Source of the DNA: Gordonia hankookensis
Lineage (GTDB): Bacteria > Actinomycetota > Actinomycetes > Mycobacteriales > Mycobacteriaceae
DNA length: 64,000 bases
Assembly (NCBI RefSeq): GCF_014673215.1
Contig: NZ_JACWMS010000004.1
Location: forward strand, 248,001 to 312,000
Direction of reading: 5' to 3'
The position numbers and the translations under genes were made by a program. Positions 57,168 through 64,000 of the stretch are shown here, piece after piece. Position 1 is the stretch's first letter; every line of letters begins with the position of its first letter. The notes below the pieces were generated by a model. The model was given only the letters and a program-made list of their open reading frames with translations. It was not told the origin of the DNA and searched no databases.

Positions 57168-58115
57168 GTGACGGCGACCCAGTCCACTGCACAGTCCCCC
57201 GCCCGGCCCGGATCGGCCTCCGACCGTCGGCGTTTCGTGAAGGGGCACGGCACCCAGAACGACTTCGTCATCCTCACCGACCCGGCGGCGGACCTCGAAT
57301 TGACCGAGCCCACGGTGGCCGCGCTGTGCGACCGCAGGCGCGGCATCGGCGCCGACGGCCTCCTGCGGGTGGTGCGCTCGGCGGCGCTTGTCGAGCGGGG
57401 AGTGCTGACCGCGCTGCCCGACGGCGTCGGGCCCGACGACTGGTTCATGGACTACCGCAACGCCGACGGATCGATCGCGGAGATGTGCGGGAACGGTGTG
57501 CGGGTGTTCGCCCACCACCTGCGGGCCTCGGGTCTGGTCGCCGACGACGCGTTCACCGTCGGATCGCGCGCCGGTGCCCGACCGGTGATCGTGCACAGCC
57601 ACGACGAGGTCCGCGCCGACGTGACCGTCGAGATGGGGCAGGTGCGTCTGGACGGCGAATCGTTGGTGCGGATCGGCGACGACGCGTATCGCGGTGCGAT
57701 GGTCGACGTGGGCAATCCACACCTGGCCTGCGTGGTGCCGGACATGAGCGCCGCCGACCTGGCGGCTGTCGACTTCACCGCGGGGGTCGAGATCGACAGC
57801 CAGGCCTTCCCGCACGGTGCCAACGTGGAACTGGTGACACCCCCCGGACCTGTCGACGAACGAGGCCGTCTACCTGCGGCGATGCGGGTGTTCGAGCGCG
57901 GCGTGGGCGAGACGCGCAGTTGCGGGACCGGTCTGGTGGCGGCGGGCGCCGCGATCCTGGCCGCCGGTGACCAGTCAACCGGAACTCTCTGCATCACTGT
58001 GCCCGGTGGTCGCGTCGAGGTGGGTGTCCGGACCGACGGGTCCCACCTGCGCGGACCATCGATGCTGGTCGCCGACGGTGAACTGCGGGCCGGTTGGGAC
58101 CGACTTCCGGACTGA
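57168..58115 (+). CDS. dapF: Diaminopimelate epimerase
   Basis: DapF converts LL- to meso-diaminopimelate for peptidoglycan and lysine. The 315-residue enzyme has FVKGHGTQNDFVIL at the start and both active-site Cys: NADGSIAEMCGNGVR (Cys107) and ERGVGETRSCGTGLVAA (Cys252). The GTG start is set by the -10 box. Together with dapA and dapB, it gives three DAP-branch genes in this window. Confidence 0.97.
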   Translation: MTATQSTAQSPARPGSASDRRRFVKGHGTQNDFVILTDPAADLELTEPTVAALCDRRRGIGADGLLRVVRSAALVERGVLTALPDGVGPDDWFMDYRNADGSIAEMCGNGVRVFAHHLRASGLVADDAFTVGSRAGARPVIVHSHDEVRADVTVEMGQVRLDGESLVRIGDDAYRGAMVDVGNPHLACVVPDMSAADLAAVDFTAGVEIDSQAFPHGANVELVTPPGPVDERGRLPAAMRVFERGVGETRSCGTGLVAAGAAILAAGDQSTGTLCITVPGGRVEVGVRTDGSHLRGPSMLVADGELRAGWDRLPD

Positions 58116-58118
58116 TCT

Positions 58119-58141
58119 CGGTGGCCACCCGGCGGTCACCG
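58119..58141 (+). terminator. Weak hairpin after dapF
   Basis: CGGTGGCC (58119-58126) pairs with GGTCACCG (58134-58141) with one G-U pair and a 7-nt loop, followed by GAAAA. It may partly end transcription before hflX. Confidence 0.4.
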
Positions 58142-58190
58142 GAAAACCAGGTGCTGTGCGGTTCCATGACATGAGATCATGGTCGTGCCT

Positions 58191-59702
58191 ATGACCGAAT
58201 CAGCATCCACACCATTTTCCCTGTCCACCCCGGACGACGACGATCTCACCGACCTCCCGGAGACCGCCACCGCGCCGGGCAGCGGCCGCGACATCCTCCG
58301 CGGTCTGGCCCAACCCACGACGGGTGAGCTCCAGCTCTCCGAGCGCGCCTCTCTGCAGCGTGTCGCCGGATTGTCGACCGAACTCACCGACGTCACCGAG
58401 GTCGAATACCGGCAGCTGCGACTCGAACGCGTCGTCCTGGTCGGTGTCTGGACCGAGGGCAGCGCCGCCCAGGCGCGCGCCAGCATGGTCGAACTCGCCG
58501 CACTGGCCGAGACGGCCGGCTCGCAGGTTCTCGACGCGCTGATCCAGCGGCGGTCGCGGCCCGACTCGGCCACCTACATCGGGTCCGGCAAGGCCGACGA
58601 ACTCGGGGAGGCCGTCCTGACCTCCGGTGCCGACACCGTGATCTGCGACGGTGAACTCACTCCGGCTCAGCTCACCGCGCTGGAGAAGATCGTCAAGGTC
58701 AAGGTCATCGACCGCACCGCACTGATCCTCGACATCTTCGCCCAGCACGCGACGTCGCGAGAGGGCAAAGCCCAGGTGTCGCTCGCCCAGATGGAGTACA
58801 TGCTGCCCCGGCTGCGTGGGTGGGGCGAGTCGATGTCGCGCCAGGCGGGTGGTCGCGCGGGAAGTAACGGTGGTGTGGGTCTGCGTGGTCCGGGCGAGAC
58901 GAAGATCGAGACGGATCGTCGGCGGATTCGCGAGCGGATGGCGAAGCTGCGCCGGGAGATCCGTGGGATGAAGAAATCGCGCACCGTGATGCGCGCGGCG
59001 CGCGAACGTAACGCCATCCCTCGACTGACGGTCGCCGGGTACACGAACGCCGGCAAGTCGAGTCTCGTCAATGCGATGACCGGGTCCGGCGTCCTCGTGC
59101 AGGACGCGCTGTTCGCCACCCTCGACCCCACCACGCGTCGCGCCACCCTCGACGACGGCCGCGCAGTGGTGTTCACCGACACCGTCGGCTTCGTGCGGCA
59201 CCTGCCGACGCAGCTCGTCGAGGCGTTTCGGTCGACATTGGAGGAAGTGGTCGACGCCGACCTTGTCCTCCACGTCGTCGACGGTGCGGATGCCTTTCCT
59301 GCCGAACAGATCTCGGCGGTGCGTCAGGTGATCAACGAAGTCGTCGCCGAGGAGGACGCCCCGCCGCCGCCGGAACTGTTGGTGATCAACAAGATCGACG
59401 CCGTCGACGCCACCAGGATGGCCGAACTGCGTGGGGCGTTCGGTGATGCGGTGTTCGTGTCCGCGCGCACCGGTGAGGGATTGCCCGAGCTGTTCGACCG
59501 GCTCCGCGAGTTCATCGGCCGCTCCGACGTGGAGCTGACGATCGACGTGCCCTACACCCGTGGTGACGTGGTGTCGCGGATTCACGAGGAGGGCGAGGTG
59601 CTGTCGAGCGAACACACCGCGGACGGCACCCGGATGCGCGTGCGCGTCCCGGCCGCCTTCGCAGGCGCGCTCGACGATCTCACGGTGACGACCTCGCGGT
59701 GA
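58191..59702 (+). CDS. hflX: GTPase HflX
   Basis: HflX binds 50S/70S ribosomes and splits stalled or stressed ribosomes. The 503-residue protein has the HflX N-terminal domain (RRSRPDSATYIGSGKADEL), a coiled-coil link with the Gly-rich GPGETKIETDRRRIRERM loop, and a GTPase domain with G1 GYTNAGKSSLVN. FTDTVGFVRHLPTQLVEAF and NKIDAVD are its other nucleotide motifs. The ATG at 58191 is chosen for its position after a GATCAT box; an in-frame ATG at 58179 is possible. It is the last plus-strand gene, converging on ptsH. Confidence 0.95.
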   Translation: MTESASTPFSLSTPDDDDLTDLPETATAPGSGRDILRGLAQPTTGELQLSERASLQRVAGLSTELTDVTEVEYRQLRLERVVLVGVWTEGSAAQARASMVELAALAETAGSQVLDALIQRRSRPDSATYIGSGKADELGEAVLTSGADTVICDGELTPAQLTALEKIVKVKVIDRTALILDIFAQHATSREGKAQVSLAQMEYMLPRLRGWGESMSRQAGGRAGSNGGVGLRGPGETKIETDRRRIRERMAKLRREIRGMKKSRTVMRAARERNAIPRLTVAGYTNAGKSSLVNAMTGSGVLVQDALFATLDPTTRRATLDDGRAVVFTDTVGFVRHLPTQLVEAFRSTLEEVVDADLVLHVVDGADAFPAEQISAVRQVINEVVAEEDAPPPPELLVINKIDAVDATRMAELRGAFGDAVFVSARTGEGLPELFDRLREFIGRSDVELTIDVPYTRGDVVSRIHEEGEVLSSEHTADGTRMRVRVPAAFAGALDDLTVTTSR

Positions 59703-59720
59703 TGTAGCCCATCCGCCGAG

Positions 59721-59790
59721 TGTGCACAGAATTCCGTCGAGTGCGCGTCGGCGGTGATGCCCACGCACCCTCGACGGAATGGTGTGTGCC
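59721..59790. terminator. Long imperfect inverted repeat between hflX and ptsH
   Basis: ATTCCGTCGAG (59731-59741) and its exact complement (59770-59780) form the core, with further partial pairing inwards (GCGT/ACGC) and outwards (GTGCAC region with GTGTGT region). The 144-nt convergent gap holds no gene. The element likely terminates both hflX and ptsH transcripts; it may also be a copy of a dispersed palindromic repeat. Confidence 0.65.
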
Positions 59791-59846
59791 CGATCGACAG
59801 CAGTATGTGTGCGCGACCGGCGGGAAGCCAAGGAGGGCTTCGGCCC

Positions 59847-60107
59847 TCAGTCGGCGTCGAGATCCTTGGCGACCAGGGTGGCTATCGCATCGAGGGTGTT
59901 CTGATCCTCGGCCGTGACCACGACGTTGGTGCCCTTCTCGGCGCCGAGAGTCATGATCATCAGAGCCGAACCGGCATCCACCGGATCTCCGCCCTCGAGG
60001 CCGATGGTGACCGCGGTGCCGGCGTCCGCGACCGCCTCGGCGATGATCGTCGCGGGGCGGGCATGCAGGCCGACGGCGGATCCGACGGTGACGGTGGTGC
60101 TGGGCAT
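59847..60107 (-). CDS. ptsH: Phosphocarrier protein HPr
   Basis: HPr carries phosphate from enzyme I to the sugar EIIA domains. The 86-residue protein has the active site GLHARPA with His15. The region equivalent to regulatory Ser46 reads DAGSALMIMTLGA with Ser47, so a serine is present, but a regulatory role is not shown. GAGGAG precedes the ATG on the minus strand. It is the last gene of the fru operon, after fruA. Enzyme I is not encoded in this window. Confidence 0.95.
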   Translation of the reverse strand: MPSTTVTVGSAVGLHARPATIIAEAVADAGTAVTIGLEGGDPVDAGSALMIMTLGAEKGTNVVVTAEDQNTLDAIATLVAKDLDAD

Positions 60108-60209
60108 GTGGGTGTCTCCTCACTCATGCGGTGGTGATGTCTGAATTGTTTCGCTGACGACGATTGTGCACGCGTTTCGCGGCGGCGGGGTGCGGCTTGG
60201 CCGATCACC

Positions 60210-62306
60210 TCAGGCCGCGATGGTCTCGAGTTCGGGTACGGCGGTCGCCTCTTTCCGCGCGGTGCTCCATTGCTTGGCGGCGATGACGAGGAACGCGGAC
60301 AAGGCGGTTCCGGCGGCGAGCGCCACCAGGAACAGGACCCAGTGGTTCATGGTGAAGAAGACGAAGATGCCGCCGTGCGGGGCGCGCTGGGTGACGCCGA
60401 ACGCCATGATCAACGCACCGGACAGGGCGCCGCCTGCCATCATCGACGGGATCACGCGGAACGGGTCGGTCGCAGCGAACGGGATCGCACCCTCGGAGAT
60501 GAACGAGGCACCGAGCAGCCATGCGGCCTTGCCGTTCTCACGCTCCGGCTCGGTGAACAGCCTCGGGCGCAGTACAGTTGCCAGCGCCAGCGCCAGCGGC
60601 GGCACCATGCCTGCGCACATCACCGCGGCCATGATCTCCAGCTGCGCATTGCCGCCGATCGCGAGTCCCGCGGTGGCGAACAGATATGCCGCCTTGTTGA
60701 CCGGGCCGCCGAGGTCGAAGCACATCATCAGGCCGAGCACGATGCCCAGGACGACCGCAGAGCCGCCGGACATGCTGTTGAGGCCATCGGTCATCTGATC
60801 GGTGACCCACGCGAGCGGCTTGCCGAGCAGCATGTACAGCAACACGCCGATGATCAAACTGCCCAGCAGCGGGATGATCACCACCGGCATCAGCCCTCGT
60901 GCCCACTGCGGCAACGGGAGTCGGGCGATCCACAGGCACGCGACACCGGCGATGAGACCACCGACCAGACCACCGATGAAGCTGGCACCGACGGCGACCG
61001 ACACGAGACCCGCGACGAAACCGGGTGCGATACCGGGGCGATCGGCGATGGCGAACGAGATGTAGCCGGCCAGTACCGGGACCAGCATGCTCATGGCGAG
61101 GCCGCCGACCGCGAACAACACCGCACCGATGTATTGGCCGAGGCCGCCGGCAGGCAGATCCCACAGGCTGTTGTTGAGCGCGATGAACTGTCCGTCGTTG
61201 AGCGCGCCGGAGGTGTCGAGTGTCGAGTTGGCGATCTCGTAGCCCCCGAGGAACGGGAGGAAGGCGAGGGCGATGAGCAGACCGCCGGCGGCGACGAACG
61301 GGATCATGTAGCTGACGCCGGTCATCAGCGCCTGCTGGACCTGCTTGCCGACGCCGAGACCACCGGCGTCGGCTGCGTTGTCCGGGACGCCGTCGCCGGT
61401 GCCCGCCACCACCGCGGCGTTCGGATTGTCCGCGGCTGCAACCGCTTCGGCGATCATCGCATCGGGCTCGTTGATCGCCCGTTTGACGCCGGAGGAGATG
61501 ACGGGCTTACCGTGGAAACGTTCCTTGCCCTTGACGCCGACGTCGGTGGCGAAGATCACGGCGTCGGCGCTCGCGATCACCTGCGGATCGAATGCGGTTG
61601 TCGCCGACGACCCCTGCGTCTCCACGTGGAAGTCGACGTCGGCGCGTTCGGCCGCGTACTTGAGGGCATCTGCCGCCATGTAGGTGTGCGCGATCCCGGT
61701 CGGGCACGCGGTGATCGCGACGATCGACGTGCGCTCGGGGACGGCCGGACCCGAGGACGGAGACGAAGCGACGCCGACTGATGCCGGGGCCGTTGCTGCT
61801 GCTGTTGCGGCTGTGGTTGCCGCGGCGGTGGATGCCGCAGGTTGTGCGGGTGCGGGATTGATCGCCTCGTCGACGAGTTGTACCACCCGCTCATCGCTCT
61901 CGGCCTCGCGCAGGGACGCGACGAAATCGGGGCGGACCAGCGACCGCGCAAGTGAGCTCAGCAGTTTCATGTGCTCGGATGCGCCGCCGGACGGTGCCGC
62001 GATCAGGAACACGAGGTCTGCCGGGCCGTCGGGTGCACCGAAATCGACCTTGGCGGACAGCCGTGCCATCGCGAGACTGGCCTCGGTGACGGACTCGGCG
62101 CGGGCATGCGGGATCGCGATTCCACCGGGCAGCCCGGTCGCGGACTTCGCCTCGCGGTCGAGCGCCCCTCGAGTGAGGTCGGCGGCATCGGTGGTACGGC
62201 CTGCAGCCTGTAGAACCTCGGCGAGATAGCCGATCACGGCCGCCGGGTCGGCGCCCGCATCGACGTCGAGTCTCACCGTCTGCGTCGTGATGATCTGTTC
62301 GGACAT
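60210..62306 (-). CDS. fruA: Fructose PTS permease FruA (EIIABC)
   Basis: FruA imports and phosphorylates fructose to fructose-1-phosphate. The 698-residue fusion has an EIIA domain with the phospho-His in IAIPHARAE (His67). An Ala/Thr/Pro-rich linker, an EIIB domain with the phospho-Cys in ITACPTGIAHTYMAAD (Cys201), and a C-terminal EIIC domain of eight to ten helices (starting VSYMIPFVAAGGLLIALAF) follow. The ATG has AGAAGGA upstream. The order fruR-fruK-fruA-ptsH is typical of actinobacteria. Confidence 0.96.
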   Translation of the reverse strand: MSEQIITTQTVRLDVDAGADPAAVIGYLAEVLQAAGRTTDAADLTRGALDREAKSATGLPGGIAIPHARAESVTEASLAMARLSAKVDFGAPDGPADLVFLIAAPSGGASEHMKLLSSLARSLVRPDFVASLREAESDERVVQLVDEAINPAPAQPAASTAAATTAATAAATAPASVGVASSPSSGPAVPERTSIVAITACPTGIAHTYMAADALKYAAERADVDFHVETQGSSATTAFDPQVIASADAVIFATDVGVKGKERFHGKPVISSGVKRAINEPDAMIAEAVAAADNPNAAVVAGTGDGVPDNAADAGGLGVGKQVQQALMTGVSYMIPFVAAGGLLIALAFLPFLGGYEIANSTLDTSGALNDGQFIALNNSLWDLPAGGLGQYIGAVLFAVGGLAMSMLVPVLAGYISFAIADRPGIAPGFVAGLVSVAVGASFIGGLVGGLIAGVACLWIARLPLPQWARGLMPVVIIPLLGSLIIGVLLYMLLGKPLAWVTDQMTDGLNSMSGGSAVVLGIVLGLMMCFDLGGPVNKAAYLFATAGLAIGGNAQLEIMAAVMCAGMVPPLALALATVLRPRLFTEPERENGKAAWLLGASFISEGAIPFAATDPFRVIPSMMAGGALSGALIMAFGVTQRAPHGGIFVFFTMNHWVLFLVALAAGTALSAFLVIAAKQWSTARKEATAVPELETIAA

Positions 62307-62424
62307 CGGATTTCCTTCTACCTGGGGGTGTGCTGTCGTCGGGTTCGTGGTGGCGGGGTTCGTGGTGGCGGGGTCGGGGCAGTCCGTCTGTCGGGGGCAG
62401 GCCCGTGCGTGCGATCGTCGAGTG
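62307..62424 (-). promoter_or_regulatory. fruK-fruA spacer
   Basis: This 118-nt stretch holds no gene. It contains the fruA ribosome-binding site and a 15-nt tandem repeat. No promoter is evident, so fruA is probably read from the fruR-fruK message. Confidence 0.4.
62341..62370. repeat. 15-nt tandem repeat in the fruK-fruA spacer
   Basis: GGGTTCGTGGTGGCG is present twice in succession (62341-62355 and 62356-62370), followed by a partial third copy. The repeat is Pro/Arg/Thr-coding on the minus strand but lies outside any gene. Confidence 0.85.
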
Positions 62425-63414
62425 TCATCCGAGCTGGGCGGCCCCGGAGAGGTCGGTGACCGTCACCCCGTCGAGATCGAGCCGGCCCGGCGCGGGTGGC
62501 TGAGTGCCGGCGAGCGCGGTGGCTGCCGAGCCATAGGCGACGGCGCTCCGGAGCCGCTCCGGCTCGGTGGCGCCGCGGGTCTCCGCGATCAGATACCCGG
62601 CGAGGGCCGAGTCCCCGGCGCCGACCGTGCTGCGTGGCACGATCGGTGGCGGAGTGGCGAACCAGGTTCCGGAGTCGGTGACCAGGATCGCCCCGGCCGC
62701 ACCGAGGGTGGCGAGGATGGCGGCCCCGGTCTGGTCGACGAGAGAGCGCGCCGCGCCGATGAGCGGTGCGTAATCGCCTCGCGACGTCGCGGCGACGAGA
62801 CGCGCCGGATCCACGCCGGTGGCCTCGGCCAGCTCCTCGTCGTTGGGTTTCAGCAGGTCCACACGACCCCGGACCGTCGCCGACAGTGGGCCGCCGGAGG
62901 TGTCCACCGCGACTTGGCAGTCCTGTCCGTCGAGCTCGTCGATGACGGTCCGGTACCAGTTGTCCGACGGTCCCGGTGGCAGTGACCCACACAGTGCCAC
63001 CCAGCTTGCGTCGCGCGCGTTCTCGACGATCAGGTCGACGAGGGCATGTGTGTCGGCGGGCGTCAGCCCGAAGCCCGGTGCGTTGATCTTGGTGGTCGTG
63101 CCGTCGGGGTCGGCGACCGTGACGTTGGAGCGGACGTCGCCGTCGATCGGCAGGGCGAGGTAGGGGAGATCAACCGTGTCGAGCGCGGTGAGGAGTGGGT
63201 CACCGGTCCGCGCGGGCAGGACCGCAAGCGTCGCCAGCCCTGCCTCGGACACCACTCGTGCGACGTTGACACCCTTGCCGCCGGGCTCGGCACGCACCGA
63301 CGTCGCGCGCTGCACCTCACCGCGGCGCAGCGGTGCGGCGAGCTCCAGGGTGCGGTCGAGGCTCGGATTGGCGGTGACGGTCAGGATCACCGGCGGTGGT
63401 GATGGTCGTGTCAT
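62425..63414 (-). CDS. fruK: 1-phosphofructokinase FruK
   Basis: FruK converts fructose-1-phosphate to fructose-1,6-bisphosphate. The 329-residue PfkB-family kinase shows VTANPSLDRTLEL, AEPGGKGVNVARVVSEAG and the catalytic motif GAGDSALAGYLIAE near the C-terminus. ATG at 63414 has AGAGGA upstream; a GTG at 63432 that overlaps the fruR stop (GTGA) is an alternative start. The gene is followed by fruA. Confidence 0.95.
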   Translation of the reverse strand: MTRPSPPPVILTVTANPSLDRTLELAAPLRRGEVQRATSVRAEPGGKGVNVARVVSEAGLATLAVLPARTGDPLLTALDTVDLPYLALPIDGDVRSNVTVADPDGTTTKINAPGFGLTPADTHALVDLIVENARDASWVALCGSLPPGPSDNWYRTVIDELDGQDCQVAVDTSGGPLSATVRGRVDLLKPNDEELAEATGVDPARLVAATSRGDYAPLIGAARSLVDQTGAAILATLGAAGAILVTDSGTWFATPPPIVPRSTVGAGDSALAGYLIAETRGATEPERLRSAVAYGSAATALAGTQPPAPGRLDLDGVTVTDLSGAAQLG

Positions 63415-63428
63415 GGGGGTCCTCTCGG

Positions 63429-64000
63429 TCACGCGATCACGACGTCGATCCCGCGTGCCGACAGAGCCGCGGAGGTGACCGGGTCGATCCCGGCGTCGGT
63501 GACCAGCACGTCGATATCTGCGAGATCGGCGAACGAGGACAGGTCCTCACGGTCGATCTTTGATGAATCAGAAAGCACCACAACGCGATTGGCAACCCTG
63601 ACGATGGCTGCCTTGATGGCGGCCTCGTCCGGGTCGGGGGTGGAGAGTCCGTGTGACTCGGTGATCCCGTTTGCGCCGACGAAGGCTGTCGAGATGCGCA
63701 GTCGTTCCAATGCCGCCACCGTCTCGGAGCCGACGGTCGCCTGTGTGAGTCCGCGGACCCGGCCTCCCAGGACATGTAGGTCCGACGAGTGGTGGCCGGC
63801 CAGAGCGGCCGCGATCGGGATGCTGTGGGTGATCAGGGTCAGACGGCGGTCACGTGGCAGGGCGAGGGCGGCCTGGAAGGTGGTGGTGCCGGCGTCGAAG
63901 AACAGCGAACCACCGTCCGGTGGGAGGAACCGGATCGCCGCTCGGCCGATGGCGACCTTCTCATGGGTGTGGGTCATCTGGCGTTCGTCGATGCCGAGCT
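63429..64000 (-). CDS. fruR: DeoR family regulator FruR, 5' end outside window
   Basis: About 190 C-terminal residues are visible, running from LGIDERQMTHTHEKVAIGRAA to ARGIDVVIA. The sugar-phosphate-binding domain has GGSLFFDAGTTTFQAALAL and VFVGANGITESHGLSTPD-type sequence (STAFVGANGITESHGLS). The helix-turn-helix lies beyond the right edge. DeoR-type FruR proteins repress fruKA and respond to fructose-1-phosphate. Its stop overlaps the alternative fruK start. Confidence 0.93.
   Translation of the reverse strand, partial: LGIDERQMTHTHEKVAIGRAAIRFLPPDGGSLFFDAGTTTFQAALALPRDRRLTLITHSIPIAAALAGHHSSDLHVLGGRVRGLTQATVGSETVAALERLRISTAFVGANGITESHGLSTPDPDEAAIKAAIVRVANRVVVLSDSSKIDREDLSSFADLADIDVLVTDAGIDPVTSAALSARGIDVVIA

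Overview
The window is GC-rich chromosomal DNA from an actinobacterium of the order Mycobacteriales. Gene content and order follow the Mycobacterium tuberculosis stretch that runs roughly from Rv2844 to Rv2725c: rimP-nusA-ylxR-infB-rbfA, pptH-pptT-truB, ribF, rpsO-pnp, dapB, thyA-folA, thyX-dapA-rnj, ftsK, pgsA, clgR-pspA, recA-recX, miaB, miaA-dapF-hflX. The gluABCD cluster beside recX and the fru/PTS block at the right end point away from Mycobacterium, towards a Gordonia- or Rhodococcus-like genus. Gordonia is my best guess, and it is an inference from gene order only. No tRNA, rRNA, CRISPR array, insertion sequence or prophage was seen.

Layout. 1-0.8 kb: two ferritin-like (DUF4439 type) genes on the minus strand, the first running off the left edge. 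0.9-12.3 kb: a long plus-strand translation and RNA-maturation block (rimP, nusA, ylxR, infB, rbfA, a DHH phosphodiesterase, a MATE transporter, a secreted lipase, pptH, pptT, truB). 12.3-22.8 kb: an MntR/IdeR-like regulator, ribF, rpsO, pnp, a DUF294/CBS protein, an NRDE protein, the divergent ald/aldR pair, and dapB with two small partners. 23-36 kb: thyA-folA, an AlkX-type glycosylase, a TetR/oxidoreductase pair, a HAD phosphatase, a secreted tyrosine phosphatase, PhoD, a DUF427 protein, then thyX-dapA-rnj. 36-46 kb: ftsK, TerC behind a Mn riboswitch, N-acetylglutamate synthase, pgsA, clgR-pspA and a glycosyltransferase. 46-53 kb: recA-recX, gluABCD (minus strand) and miaB. 53-64 kb: a DUF349 protein, miaA-dapF-hflX, then the fructose PTS operon fruR-fruK-fruA-ptsH on the minus strand, with fruR cut by the right edge.

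Shared themes. Three genes of the diaminopimelate branch (dapA, dapB, dapF) lie in the window. Both thymidylate synthases (ThyA and ThyX) are present, and ThyA is coupled to dihydrofolate reductase. RNA processing and translation dominate (NusA, IF2, RbfA, TruB, PNPase, RNase J, MiaA, MiaB, HflX). RecA carries the two-promoter control region of mycobacteria: a LexA-type SOS box and a RecA-NDp (PafBC-type) promoter.

The most informative signals are non-coding. They are a yybP-ykoY (Mn2+) riboswitch before terC; many start codons placed 6-8 nt after a TANNNT box, implying widespread leaderless transcription; two tiny upstream reading frames that overlap the nusA and pgsA start codons by ATGA; an ECF-sigma-like promoter before clgR; and several long perfect hairpins, one of which holds a stop codon in its loop. 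I found no wholly new multi-gene system; the region is mostly conserved core genome.
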